From positions 20,799-68,910 of the forward strand of contig CAKOGP040001747.1 of the NCBI GenBank assembly GCA_933822405.4: 48,112 nucleotides of DNA, in the 5' to 3' direction. Origin of the DNA: Cylindrotheca closterium. Its lineage: Eukaryota; Bacillariophyta; Bacillariophyceae; Bacillariales; Bacillariaceae. The number at the start of each line of letters is the position of its first letter. Position 1 is the stretch's first letter. Under the pieces are notes generated by a model. The model was not told the origin of the DNA, ran no database searches, and saw nothing but the letters and a program-made list of their open reading frames with translations. Below are positions 10,691 through 20,870 of this stretch, one piece after another. Made by a program: the position numbers and the translations under genes.

Positions 10691-12156
10691 ATGCCAGGCT
10701 CCTTCAACGCCTTTGGGATTGTCTGGTCGGTTGTCTTTTTACTCTTTTTTGTGGTACCGTAAGTCACAAACCTCTAATGCTGGTGTCAACGGTACCGGTA
10801 TATATATAGTGCCCAGTCGCAAACAAAAATGTGTCTCACACTTCCCTTCCTCGTTCTTGCTCTGTTTTCTTTTTGTTGCATCTAATGAATCAATGAATCG
10901 ATGATCATCATTATAGAGCAATCTTTCGATGGATTCGTCGACGAACTGAGATACAAGATCGACGTCGACGGGCTGCTGTCAGGTCGATACAACAAATAAA
11001 CAGTCATGATGAACAAGGGAATAATTTCCGGTGGGTCATGCCCTTGGGTGCTTCTCGTTTCATGTCGTCTAATCAACAGCAACAGCAACAGCAACAGCAA
11101 CAAATGAGCTTTGCCGAACAAAGTCGGCGGCGAAAAGAGTTTATTCGAGAGACATTGGTATTGAGAAAAGTCATCGTGGAGGATTCTTCTTATTCACAAC
11201 CACAACAACAGAAGAGTGACCTCATCTTGCAGAATTCCTCTGTGACTATGACTCCTCCTCAAACGGACAGTGAACTTTCGGAAATGGAAAGCAATGCTAC
11301 TTCCAACTCCAACTTTTCAGCAGAAGACAATAATGATGACACTCCTCCTCCCCGACTCTCTATCACTCCACCAGTAGATGATTTGAATGGTGACGCCGCC
11401 CCGTTCCAAGAGGATGATGAAGACACCAGGCCTGCTTGTACGATTTGTTTCAATGAATACAAGCCTGGTGACGAGATTTGTTGGTCCAATCATCCGCAGT
11501 GCAATCACATGTTCCATAAAGACTGCATAGAAGAATGGCTACTCCGGCATGATGAATGTCCATGTTGTCGACTGAATTACATGTTGCCAAAAGAAGTTGG
11601 CAGTGAAATGAACAGCAGTGAAATGGAAGAAATGGGGAACCCATCTTCCTCGAATCATCGTCATCATCATCATCATCATCATCGTTCCACAACAAGGCAA
11701 CAACAACAACAACAACAACAGCGCCAAAGAGTCCCTCCACTATCCAGTGACCAGAATGCAGCCTTGGCGAATGGGAGCATCTTTACGTCCGATGAAGAAT
11801 CCTTTGTCAACATGCTGGCGACCATTGAACAGTTGTATCGACAGGCACAAGTTCGACTCTATTATGACGGTACGACGCCAGGGAATAATACGGACAGAGG
11901 AACTGGGACGGGACCACGCATCGTTAGCCTGCCCATGCCGTCTGTACATTCGCTGCAGCAGCAGCACCAACAGCAACAAGGACAAGGGAGGAATGATGAT
12001 ACGCCCCAAATCATCAATGAAACCTCGGAAGTGAATGAAACCTCGGATGTAGAAATGGGCACGCTGACACCAGCAAACGAAGAAGGAGTGGATATCCAAA
12101 CGACAACAACAACGGAAGAAGCAAGAATCCCCGAAGAAAATTCAGCGAATGTTTGA
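10691..12156 (+). CDS. Membrane RING-H2 finger protein, probable E3 ubiquitin ligase (copy B)
   Basis: Exons 10691-10758 and 10917-12156 (158-bp GT-AG intron) give 435 residues. Exon 1 encodes a membrane helix (GIVWSVVFLLFFVVP), and exon 2 begins with a very basic segment (RWIRRRTEIQDRRRR), placing the rest in the cytosol. The ATG at 11038 inside exon 2 would discard both. The RING-H2 domain (about 150-195) has CTIC, CNHMFHKDC and CPCC, with all eight ligands. Flanks hold polyQ, a His run (HRHHHHHHHH) and an acidic C-terminus. It is a paralogue of the RING gene at 7086-8322 with the same exon layout (TM exon, phase-2 intron, RING exon), so the pair arose by duplication around or before the Nudix gene between them. 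Confidence 0.85.
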
Positions 12157-12454
12157 GGGTAGGAATCAAAAATTTATTGTTTTTAAAAAAGTCGTAGAAT
12201 GTTGTTGTGCTTGATTGATTGGTTCCTATACCAGAACCTGTAAACGCTTAGTTAGTTGTCTTTTCAAATTGATTCTACCATGCACCAACGCTGATGACAT
12301 GTTACACGTGACAAAGAGCAAATCGACCGAATTGCAAGGGGGAATAATCGGGTAACAATGAAAGAAGCTACAGTAGAAACACATCTAGGACTACTGTCAA
12401 AAAAGTAAATTAAACATATAAAATACAACAGCTGATGTATCGCTGAAGCTACAG

Positions 12455-13300
12455 TCATGGATCTCGTGGTGGTTGCTTGGAACGGAGGCGATGTGCCATC
12501 TCAGCGGACCGACGATGATGATGGTACTGCTGAAGCATTTGTAGCTCTTCTGCGGCATTGCACGCAGCAATCGCAGACATTTGTAGAGGCAATGAGCCTA
12601 ATGACATACCAGCATTCCAAGATTGAAGGCCAATAGGATTGCCCAGGGAGGCAAGGGATGCCTGCTGAAGGTGTTGCATGGGCAGTAAAGGAGTAGATGA
12701 AACATGCAGCGGTAGTGCAGGAAACGACATGGCAGCAACAGCTTGTCGTATGGACGGTTCTTGAATCGCGGACGCTGTACTACTCCCTTCAGATAGCGCA
12801 ACAGGTGTCTTTATGGCTCTCACCTGAAAAGAATCTGACGACTCTGCTTTCTCTGTCTTTTTACTTGGGTCAGTCATCTTCCCGAATGATTTCTTGCAGC
12901 GGAGCAAGTTTCTCACTTTATGAAGCGCCACTGGTACTTCGACCATGACAAACCCCTCTTCATCTCCTTGCTTGTGCAAGAACCTAGCACCATCCCGTGT
13001 AATCTCATCGTAGACTGCTTCCACAAAAGTTCGCTTACTGGACAGCTCCAATGCCTGGTACCTTTCTTTGTGAGTTGCGACAATCGCCCTCATACGCTTG
13101 TTGCCTGGGCGGTCCTGATAACCACGTCCTCTACCAAAGAGAATGTCTATAGCGGTGATATTCGTAATGCTTTCTGCGTTTGGGTTGATCGTTTCCTCAA
13201 ACCTCAAGCGGCGACGTTTCTTGCCGGAGCATGCTGCACGTTTGCCCGGTGCCCCATCAGTCTTATCGCTCTTGGTGTTGGGTGACAACATATTCAGCAT
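12455..13300 (-). CDS. DUF6824 domain protein, possible nuclear regulator
   Basis: 281 residues, single exon. A basic segment (KKRRRLRF, about 27-34) looks like a nuclear localisation signal. It is followed by the diatom-expanded DUF6824 domain at about 50-138: DILFGRGRG, RPGNKRMR (usually HPGN), a K-rich middle, GARFL and ALHKVRNLLR. The C-terminal half is Ser/Ala/Gln-rich with HHHR and contains no other domain. The family is greatly expanded in diatoms; a DNA- or chromatin-linked role is often assumed but not proven. Its 3' end faces RING gene B across 298 bp, and its 5' flank is partly duplicated further right (13607-15050). Confidence 0.75.
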   Translation of the reverse strand: MLNMLSPNTKSDKTDGAPGKRAACSGKKRRRLRFEETINPNAESITNITAIDILFGRGRGYQDRPGNKRMRAIVATHKERYQALELSSKRTFVEAVYDEITRDGARFLHKQGDEEGFVMVEVPVALHKVRNLLRCKKSFGKMTDPSKKTEKAESSDSFQVRAIKTPVALSEGSSTASAIQEPSIRQAVAAMSFPALPLHVSSTPLLPMQHLQQASLASLGNPIGLQSWNAGMSLGSLPLQMSAIAACNAAEELQMLQQYHHHRRSAEMAHRLRSKQPPRDP

Positions 13301-13606
13301 TTAAAACTCCTTGGTCTGGTGAATATAAGTTGATTCAAACGCCGCCATAACAGCTGCAGCTTTCAATAAGACAGACGGGTACGCGCGGCGGATGATGAGT
13401 CTGCGTTAAGGGAACCAAAAATCCCGTACGATTATCCCCGTGCGGTAAGTTACCAAAACTCTCTAGGGCATAGGTAGAACAGCTGTTCCATTAACATGCG
13501 GATATCATTGCTGCAACGGTAGGTACACTCAATGCATTCTGACTGCCTTAAAGGTCTGGACCACCGAGAAGATGATAGTATCAGCAGTAGTACATGACGG
13601 TCATGT

Positions 13607-15050
13607 TTCGTCGTGTCATTTGACGACGATCATATGCAGTCTTGCATTTTGACCTGAAGAAAGCGGCAATCGAGTCAGTGGAAGATTGGTTCCGCTGATC
13701 ATCTTGTTAGGGTAAAAGCTGGGTGCCATCATGGTGATTGTTTCACGGACAATACGACGGTAGATGCAGTAGTAGGTGAGGATCACATCCAGTGCTCCAT
13801 TCTCCTCAGTCTTCAGACTTGGTTGGCCATCAGCCATACCTCCCAAGGTGCTGAGGGACAGCATATTCAGCACCTAATGCGTTGTCATGGTGAATAAGAG
13901 ATTACCCATCTTCGCTGGAATTCATGAAACGGCTATGATGATGGCAGCTGATGACGAGGATGTACAGGACACAAGAGAAACCCGTACGAGTCATCAGAGG
14001 TAAATTAGTAGCCAGTAGCGCGAATGTTTATCCCTGAGTCTGCAGAATGTAGAGAAGCAAGCGTGCTCTGAGTTTGGATCTTTCCATGACGAGTGCAACT
14101 TTGTTTTCGACCAAAATTCGAAGCGGTATAATGGTTGTAGAAGTAAGCACACTCATAGTATAGTACCGTGACTCCCTCCATAACAGTCCTCCGAGAAATG
14201 AGTAGATGACACCAGCTCATAATGCCTCGTGTTGTTTGACGATCACATACAGTCTTGCATGTTGTCATGACGAAATTGGCACAGTTGGGTCAGCACAATG
14301 TTACTTTTGCTGATCGTGTTGTTCTTGTTGGGGTAACAGTTGGCTGGCTGGGTGTCATCATACCGGTAGTGATTGATTCGTTGAAAACATTGCCGCCATC
14401 AGCTTCTGATGCAGCAGGAGAGAGCTACAAGAAAACCTTTCCACAAGATCAAACTGTTGTTGTTTCGATTGTTGCTTCAATCAAAAGCTATAGTTTTTGT
14501 TTCAACGATTTCTTTGTTGCAATGAAACGTCGTGGTTTCACCTGACCATTTCAAGCTGGGTCAATCCACTGTAACCTGCTGGTAGTAGTACTTTAGAAAA
14601 TGAATTTGTTGTGTTGGTCATTGCGAAAGATGCTTTGATAGCAAACCCACGAAAATGGCTGCTGGCTGCGGAGGAAACAAAAGAAGGTTAGGAGGAGACG
14701 CCTGCAATCGAAAGCAAATGCTACGAGGCCTGTATTGTCACCATCGATCATTTCTATAATAGGTAAATTAGATTCAAGAATCGCGGGAGAAAGCTTCTCT
14801 ATCGTGATAGCATCAGAAGCGATGAAGTGACAGAGTATCCCGGAGTCAGCGCCTGCAAGTGCAATCGAAACGGAAGAAAACTATGAGGAGTTCTCGTGCC
14901 GTTTCGGATGAGAAAGGACACTACCGAAGCTTCTGTGTCACTTTGAATGGTGCCAGAAGACGCTCCTATCAACCATTCAGGGATTGCCCTCATAGAAATG
15001 AGAACTCAGACGAGATTGGTGATCACGTACTTCTCCACCACTAGTATTTT
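13607..15050. repeat. Decayed direct-repeat array downstream of the DUF6824 locus
   Basis: Segment 13607-13750 aligns imperfectly with 14222-14385: shared CAGTCTTGCAT, GCTGATC, GGGTAA and CATCAT blocks in the same order, offset about 615 bp. A weaker match joins about 14000-14230 with 14759-15030 (shared GGTAAATTAG, then CC-GAGTC and AGAAATGAG). No intact coding sequence remains. This looks like two or three rounds of old local duplication. Confidence 0.45.
13616..13873 (-). pseudogene. Relic copy of the 5' end of the DUF6824 gene
   Basis: The reading frame begins MLNMLS like the intact gene and shares T, DG, P and K positions over the first 30 codons, then loses all similarity; the DUF6824 domain is absent. 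DNA around both start codons aligns from 13255 and 13831 onward, including CATATTCAGCA at the start and TGGTGAATA upstream. It is a truncated duplicate rather than an independent small gene. Confidence 0.55.
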
Positions 15051-15647
15051 CTTGAGTCGAGCAAGATCAGTCTGTGAGCACAATTTTAACGTACAGTAGT
15101 ATTTTGGCCCTTTCGTGGTCGCGCGGCAATATTTCAGTGTCTTATCAAGCAATCCAAACCCTGATACATGTCACATATATGAAAAACTTTAAAACTTGTT
15201 GGATCCTTATGTATTTTGAATGCTCATAAGTAAAACTTCCTTATTGATCAATGCACACAAATAAAAACTGTTTTATCGAGTACAAAACCACTATCATTTC
15301 TAATACGGATATGGCCAGGCACGTGGCGAAAGAAGAAACAATAATACAGCATGGCGCCTACCTTCTAACAATAGTTTCATTGTTTTAAAGGTAGCTTCTG
15401 GATACTGCCGGTGGCTTTTACAGTTATACTTTCTCTGCGAAAGTACCAAACTGATCGTGGCGAAAGAGGAAACCAGACACCGAGGCCACAGATCTACTAT
15501 GATTGGTGTAGCTTCTTTGTTTTAGCTTCTTGCTTTTTTAAAAGTTGTTATGATAAAATAATATTTGTTCTTGTAGATTGTAAAATGCGATGAAAGTATG
15601 CACAATCATAGCGCCAGGTGTATGTTCAGCAGTTGTCCATTCTTTTT
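15051..15647. other. Gene-free spacer, 3' side of the MATE gene
   Basis: About 600 bp of AT-rich DNA without a credible gene. It contains one GTACAGTAG motif near 15092 and two related fragments (GGCGAAAGAAGAAAC near 15322 and GGCGAAAGAGGAAAC near 15459). The last part is presumably the 3'UTR of the convergent transporter gene. Confidence 0.4.
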
Positions 15648-17342
15648 TCAAGCTGTCTTGATGGCCGTCACTTGACTTTGATCTCGTCTCCTCAGTCCAA
15701 TGTGGACTCGGGCCACCCCAATGATGGCATTCAGCAATCGCAAACCAAAGAAGGTGTTGACTGCAGTGGACCAAATATCCACTACTGATGTTGCTTTCAG
15801 TAGTGACTTGATTCCAAAAAAGGTAGCGGCAGCAGTTCCAGTGGCCATGTATCGAAATTGGTTGCCTCCCACGGCCAGACCTTCCAAAATCAGTGTAATA
15901 CTGACTATGGTCTGTTGGAGTGCCAAGTAAGGGAGACATTGGAAGAGTAGGGACTGGATAGTTGCATCTGCAGTAAAGACACCTGGAACAAACTTGCCAA
16001 TGCCAGCGACGAGTGCGCTAAAGGCAACACCTTGTACCACAGCGTATTTGGCCATGTACTTGGTAAGCGAAGTGGCTCGTTGGGTGTCGTCATTATTCTT
16101 GCCCATAAGAACTTGCGCGCTAACGGAACCAGAATCTAGCCAGTATGTGACTAACCAGAACAGACTAAGGGCAACTTGGTGTGTCGCCACATGGGCTGGA
16201 CCCATTCGAGTTGCCAAAGCAGTAGCAATTGTGTAGAATACCAACATGGATCCCTGTTTGGTCAGCATTGCCAAGTTGGCGCCCAAAATCGTCTTGACAA
16301 TTTCCTTGGCCTTGACTGTCACCTTATCGTTGGGTTGTGGTAATAGCTTCCGCTTCCACATTCTCCAAGTAAAGACTCCAGCGGCTCCAAATTGAGAAAT
16401 CGCCGTGGCAATGGCAGCCCCTGTCATGCCCATGCCGAATGGGAACATTAAGAGTGGATCAAGGACTAGATTGATGAGTGCCGCAATACTGCTGGCAACC
16501 AACGGCGTCTTAGAATCATCATTTCCGCGAAAGGCACCTTCCGCAATGACAACTCCAACGACAGCTGGGGCAGCCCAACTCCGGGCAAACAGATAATCAC
16601 AGGCCGGTTTGAACATTGGGGAATCAGAAGCAACTCCCATGGTGGCTAGAATGGCAGGTCCTCCCAGTCGAAGTGTCAGCAAGACAATAGTTCCGAGAAT
16701 TCCACCCAACTGCAGTGAAATCTTGGCAATTTGACGCTTGTCTTCCTTGGTTTTGGCCGAACCTACCAGGGATGTTGTGGCGACTGTGGAAGCCCGAAAG
16801 ACGGTAAAGGCCATGTTGAAGATGGACGTACAAACGCCCAAGGCGGCCAAATCAATGGGTCCTACCCGACCGACGAAACCAGTATCAATCATACTCAATA
16901 CTGGATCCGCCAAAAGTCCCATCAAGGCAGGCAAAGCAATTGCCATGTTTTGTTTGCTCCATTGAAAGTCTTCTTGTTGAGTGTCTGATAATGATGCCAC
17001 TGATGATGAAATAGGCATTGCGACGGAGGAATCCAGTGCTGTGGAACTGGATGTCTGCTGCTGTAGCGGCGACGACGACGACAATGGTTTGTTGGGAAGT
17101 GCGTACAAAGAACTCTCTTGTTGTTTCCGTCTAAAATCTGCATGCTTTAAAGGACCTCGATTTAGAGGATGACTCAATGACTGGGACACGGCAGAGCCAT
17201 AAGACGTACTGAAGCCATGAGTCGATGGCATCCCAGACAGCGTCCAAAAGGTTGCCAAGGCAGCAGCCGACTTGAGGCGTCGGTCATTGGAGCTGCTTGT
17301 TCTTGATTGAGGAGTCATCATAATCTGAAACATTGGAGACAT
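15648..17342 (-). CDS. MATE-family efflux transporter, possibly plastid-targeted
   Basis: 564 residues, single exon. After about 130 N-terminal residues comes a MATE core of roughly 12 TM helices, starting ALPALMGLLADPVLSMIDTG, with FVGRVG and LAALGV in helix 1-2 and FRGNDDSKTPL typical of the DinF-type branch. These proteins export organic cations or metabolites using H+ or Na+ gradients; the substrate here is unknown. The N-terminus has a moderately hydrophobic stretch (AAALATFWTLSG) and then STHGF, with Phe where a diatom plastid signal is cleaved. A Ser-rich segment like a transit peptide follows. Plastid envelope location is therefore plausible but weaker than for the HASAF protein at 45378. 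Alternative Met codons exist within the first ten residues. Confidence 0.85.
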   Translation of the reverse strand: MSPMFQIMMTPQSRTSSSNDRRLKSAAALATFWTLSGMPSTHGFSTSYGSAVSQSLSHPLNRGPLKHADFRRKQQESSLYALPNKPLSSSSPLQQQTSSSTALDSSVAMPISSSVASLSDTQQEDFQWSKQNMAIALPALMGLLADPVLSMIDTGFVGRVGPIDLAALGVCTSIFNMAFTVFRASTVATTSLVGSAKTKEDKRQIAKISLQLGGILGTIVLLTLRLGGPAILATMGVASDSPMFKPACDYLFARSWAAPAVVGVVIAEGAFRGNDDSKTPLVASSIAALINLVLDPLLMFPFGMGMTGAAIATAISQFGAAGVFTWRMWKRKLLPQPNDKVTVKAKEIVKTILGANLAMLTKQGSMLVFYTIATALATRMGPAHVATHQVALSLFWLVTYWLDSGSVSAQVLMGKNNDDTQRATSLTKYMAKYAVVQGVAFSALVAGIGKFVPGVFTADATIQSLLFQCLPYLALQQTIVSITLILEGLAVGGNQFRYMATGTAAATFFGIKSLLKATSVVDIWSTAVNTFFGLRLLNAIIGVARVHIGLRRRDQSQVTAIKTA

Positions 17343-17995
17343 CAGAGGCGAAACAATCGATATCAGAAAAGCGAGACGTCAGAAATAGTATTGGAAGATG
17401 TACAGTATGATCTCCATCGACAGTTTGGACTTACGCAGATAGAGGAAACTGATTCAGAGTATCTGGGATGACGTGTACTACAGTAGCTAGAAGAAGAATG
17501 GAAATGCAACAGGAAAAGAAGAACTGCTTCGGATTGTGATGGCTGTGCGAAGTGAAAAGTCCAGACAGTTTTTGTTCTTCCGGACTAGCAAACAAGCCTA
17601 CGATGCACACACAAGCCGGCCTACGACAAGCCGCGTGAGCAGGATTTCGATCGAACTGTCAACAAAGCGAAGGAATTCGAATTCTGGGGTTATGAGCACC
17701 GTTCTCATCCTGATCGGAAACTGCGGTAAAGTAGCAGGCGCGCGCATATGAAGTTTTAGGCCTGCAGGCGTGGCAGGCAGGCGCATTCTTGGACTTCTTC
17801 GACCCATGTTTCCAAATGTCCACAAATAATTAATGATTTTACGGACTTCATTGAAAATGTGACGTATACGTATGACTTTTATTCACATCTTTTATTCTCA
17901 CTGCGCCGATGCTACAGTTCTATACCGGCAACCAAAAGGAAGTGAAGACTCTATCATAAAGGATTGGCAACAAAGATACGACTACAAGTCAGATT
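17343..17995. promoter_or_regulatory. Divergent promoter region, MATE gene / RelA-SpoT-like gene
   Basis: This 653-bp spacer lies between two start codons. On the MATE side, ATGACGTG is at about 17469 and CTACAGTAG at about 17475. On the other side, TGACGTATACGTATGAC lies at about 17860, 136 bp before the ATG; its TGACGT core matches the CRE-like element known from CO2/cAMP-responsive diatom promoters. Function here is inferred from the motif only. Confidence 0.4.
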
Positions 17996-19960
17996 ATGAG
18001 TCAAACCTACTCACACTTGATTGTCGTTCCATCGGACCTTGTAGACCACTCGGAATTTACAAAGCCCAACCGTGATACCTTTCTTGGAAAATACACTTCC
18101 GATGGAGGCAAAAACTACCAAACGTTGCAGGAAGCACAACAAGCTTGTTTAGTCAGTGATGAAGCCAGTGGTATTACCAAGGAACGAAAGAATACATATA
18201 CCCTCCGGCTGAGCAATCGGTTGCAAGGATCGCCCAATGGCGAAATCAGTTGGTTGAAACGTTCCAGCGCACCGGATGGATATGCCGATCCAGAAGAACC
18301 TTTGGAGAACAATACCGGTGCCCCTTCCGATTTTCATCCGCCAATATTTATACCCGAGTCGGCGATGAACAAATTGCCCAAATGGTACAAAGATTCGAAT
18401 CTTCCTGGGAACGGCATGAGGTCCAAGTTGGATCAAGACAGATGGGACTCTATCGATCGAGTTTTTTCTAGTTTGGTGGCAGGCGACACGCATGGTACCC
18501 ATGGTCGGTATCTCACCAGCAAAGCAAAGATTATCGAAATGGGTGGCGGATTTGCTAATTTGAATGATGATATCGCTCGTTGGAATAAACGAGGGATTGG
18601 GGCAGAAGCCTTGATGAACTATGAGGCCTGGTTTGGGAGTTTGTCGCCGGATGATTTGGGCAAGGCATTTGGATACCACCCTGCCTACATTGCGAGATAT
18701 ACGGGAAATGGAAACTTTGAACAGCACGTCTTGTTTGCCGATCGATACGAAAACTCCTGCAAACTTGTCTTGGAGTTGGAGGAAGAGTTGCCTGTGCAGG
18801 AGGTAGGTTGGACCTTTACACCTTGGGATCGTAACAATTGCACTAGTTTCCAAGTCACGACAATGGATGCTACTGGGAGCAAATCATCATGGGCATCCGT
18901 AGATGTGCCTCGAAGCACCGCTGTCCAGGTCATTCAGAGTGTCCAGGCCAAAACAGGCTTTGATTTGACGCCAGCCATTGGAGAAATTGAACCGGCTGTG
19001 CGTTCGAGTCGTGATGTATACAAGGCAGCGTTGAACAAGACAACAAGAGAAGGAGCAGATTCGTTTACCAAGGTATCGACCATGGATGGATACACGAATC
19101 CAAAAGATCCAGAAATGCTATTGCAGCCAACCAATTCCTACGACGAGCTGTACGAAGATGCAGCACACGCACAACGATTTGTCAAGGAGGTAGTGGCTCC
19201 CAACACGGACTGGTCGCGAACGGAGCTAAATGAGGAATGGAAGCAGAATTATGACGAGGAGCATGGCGAGGGTGCTCATCGCAACTTTCAAGCCATCAAA
19301 TCTTCCGATGGGTTGATCCAGGGTCTGCAAACAGTGGTTGACCCTGGTCTCAAGTCAAAAGAACGATCCATGGCCAAGGCTTTGTACAAATACAAGCGCC
19401 CGGATGGCACAGTTCGGTGGAGGCGTCTTCGGGATCTCAGTCGACTTGCTGTCGAGTTTGAGGATGCACCGTCGCTTCTCAAGGGTATGGAAGTCATTGA
19501 AGGTTCCTTTGAAGTTCTGCAGTGTGAAAATCGATTTCGACAACCGACTGCCTTGGGGTGGCGTGACATTAGCTTTCTCCTCAAGGTTCCAGTTCCAACT
19601 CCAAGACAATGGCACATCACAGAGGTACAGTGTTACCTCAAGGATTTTGCTGATGCACGGTCTATGGCACATGGTTATTACGAAACGATTAGAAGCAAAT
19701 TACCGGATATTTGCAGTATCCCGATCAATCAACTGGACAATGTTCAATACATAGTCAACGAGGAACTTGTCGAAGGCTATCAAGTGCACCGAGGCGAAGG
19801 TCAGGAAGGGAAACATACCATTTCAACGACCATGGCACGTAGGGGAACGCCAACTCCTACGAGAACAATTGAAATTGATTTCGAAGATACTGGAAATGGT
19901 GGCTATGGTGGCCAACGCATTGTTTTTTTGCATGTCCTTGGGCCAAGCTCAGGACACTGA
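17996..19960 (+). CDS. Large protein with a RelA/SpoT nucleotidyltransferase-like C-terminal region (uncertain)
   Basis: 654 residues, single exon, no signal peptide or TM. The first 390 residues are not recognised. From about 455 the order of motifs resembles the RelA/SpoT-type nucleotidyltransferase fold: a basic segment (KALYKYKRPDG), LRDLSRLAVEF (like the D-x2-G-x-R strand), ENRFRQPTALGWRDI (like the K-x-Y-x-P-x-G-Y-R-S-x-H loop) and ITEVQCYL with MAHGYYE (like E-I-Q-I-R-T with the following His). Asp and Glu positions expected for catalysis are kept, but several residues of true (p)ppGpp synthetases are not. The C-terminus is Thr/Gly-rich and mildly acidic. Activity cannot be claimed; it may be a divergent eukaryotic member or only share the fold. 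Confidence 0.5.
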   Translation: MSQTYSHLIVVPSDLVDHSEFTKPNRDTFLGKYTSDGGKNYQTLQEAQQACLVSDEASGITKERKNTYTLRLSNRLQGSPNGEISWLKRSSAPDGYADPEEPLENNTGAPSDFHPPIFIPESAMNKLPKWYKDSNLPGNGMRSKLDQDRWDSIDRVFSSLVAGDTHGTHGRYLTSKAKIIEMGGGFANLNDDIARWNKRGIGAEALMNYEAWFGSLSPDDLGKAFGYHPAYIARYTGNGNFEQHVLFADRYENSCKLVLELEEELPVQEVGWTFTPWDRNNCTSFQVTTMDATGSKSSWASVDVPRSTAVQVIQSVQAKTGFDLTPAIGEIEPAVRSSRDVYKAALNKTTREGADSFTKVSTMDGYTNPKDPEMLLQPTNSYDELYEDAAHAQRFVKEVVAPNTDWSRTELNEEWKQNYDEEHGEGAHRNFQAIKSSDGLIQGLQTVVDPGLKSKERSMAKALYKYKRPDGTVRWRRLRDLSRLAVEFEDAPSLLKGMEVIEGSFEVLQCENRFRQPTALGWRDISFLLKVPVPTPRQWHITEVQCYLKDFADARSMAHGYYETIRSKLPDICSIPINQLDNVQYIVNEELVEGYQVHRGEGQEGKHTISTTMARRGTPTPTRTIEIDFEDTGNGGYGGQRIVFLHVLGPSSGH

Positions 19961-20186
19961 CGAGGGGTCTTGGCTATTTTGCAATGGCACCGCTAACCGC
20001 AACTGAAAGCGCTCTATCACTTTTCGTTTCACCTCATCTAAATAGGATGTCTTAACATCTTCACCGGTCTGATAAGGGCGATTGAAGACTCGTTCCTCGG
20101 TGAAAGCCCATCCATCACTTAATTGGCCGATACGTAGCATGCCATACTATTACTCGGGAGATAAACGGCCCATACATGAATGTAGC

Positions 20187-20866
20187 CCTCAATGCTTTTC
20201 CGCTTCGGGCTACAAATGTCCTACCGGCCGGGTTTGGAAAACTCAATATATAATATATTTGCCCGGTACATAATTGCGCCGGAAGACGAACGTTGTTATC
20301 GCCTTCAAGTTTTGAGAAGGTCTACTACATCTGTGCTGGTACTTTTACTCCGAATTGCTTCTTTTAGCCCAAGGACAAATTGTTTTTGTGACACAATTTC
20401 CAACCACTTCCTGAACAAAAAATATGGGATTATGTTTGTACAGAGAAGGATTAGCTTCGTGGTAATGTGACCTTGATGTGACTACGAAGCTCTGAAAACA
20501 AAATCTACTCCATGCCCAAGATCGAAGACCTCTCCGACTCCTCAAATCTCATGTCAATGAAACTCTCAAAAATTGAAAATGCGCGCGAGATGCTTTTTCC
20601 GCTTCGGGTTACAAATGTCCAATGGAAACATATCTTCCATGCCCGATAAATATGGATCGCACCAGAAGACGAACTTTGCTATCACCTTCTCTTCCACTTC
20701 TAGCGAGCTTCTAGTTTGATTTCAGTTTCCAGTTCTCGTTTGTTACCGTGAAAGCATCAAGGTCTGCTCCTCTTTACTCCGAAATGCTCCTTCTTTGGGC
20801 CAACGACGAAACATCATGACAATCTGCCCAAAGACGTTTTCCGACACAATATCCACAATCAACTTC
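20187..20866 (+). repeat. Imperfect direct repeat of about 230 bp in the promoter of the next gene
   Basis: Copy A (about 20187-20420) and copy B (about 20587-20866) share the same ordered blocks: TTCCGCTTCGGGYTACAAATGTCC, then CGCMRGAAGACGAACKTTG, a CCTTC segment, TTTACTCCGAA with TGCT and CTTCTTT, and GACACAAT with TCCACAATC or TCCAACCAC. Copy B ends directly before the ATG at 20871, so copy A is a duplicated promoter fragment. The 626 bp between 19961 and 20586 hold no gene. Confidence 0.6.
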
Positions 20867-20870
20867 TCAT

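Noticed and set aside
14255..14545. 96-codon frame in the decayed repeat array
   Set aside because: It starts inside a diverged direct repeat and has no conserved motif. Likely chance.
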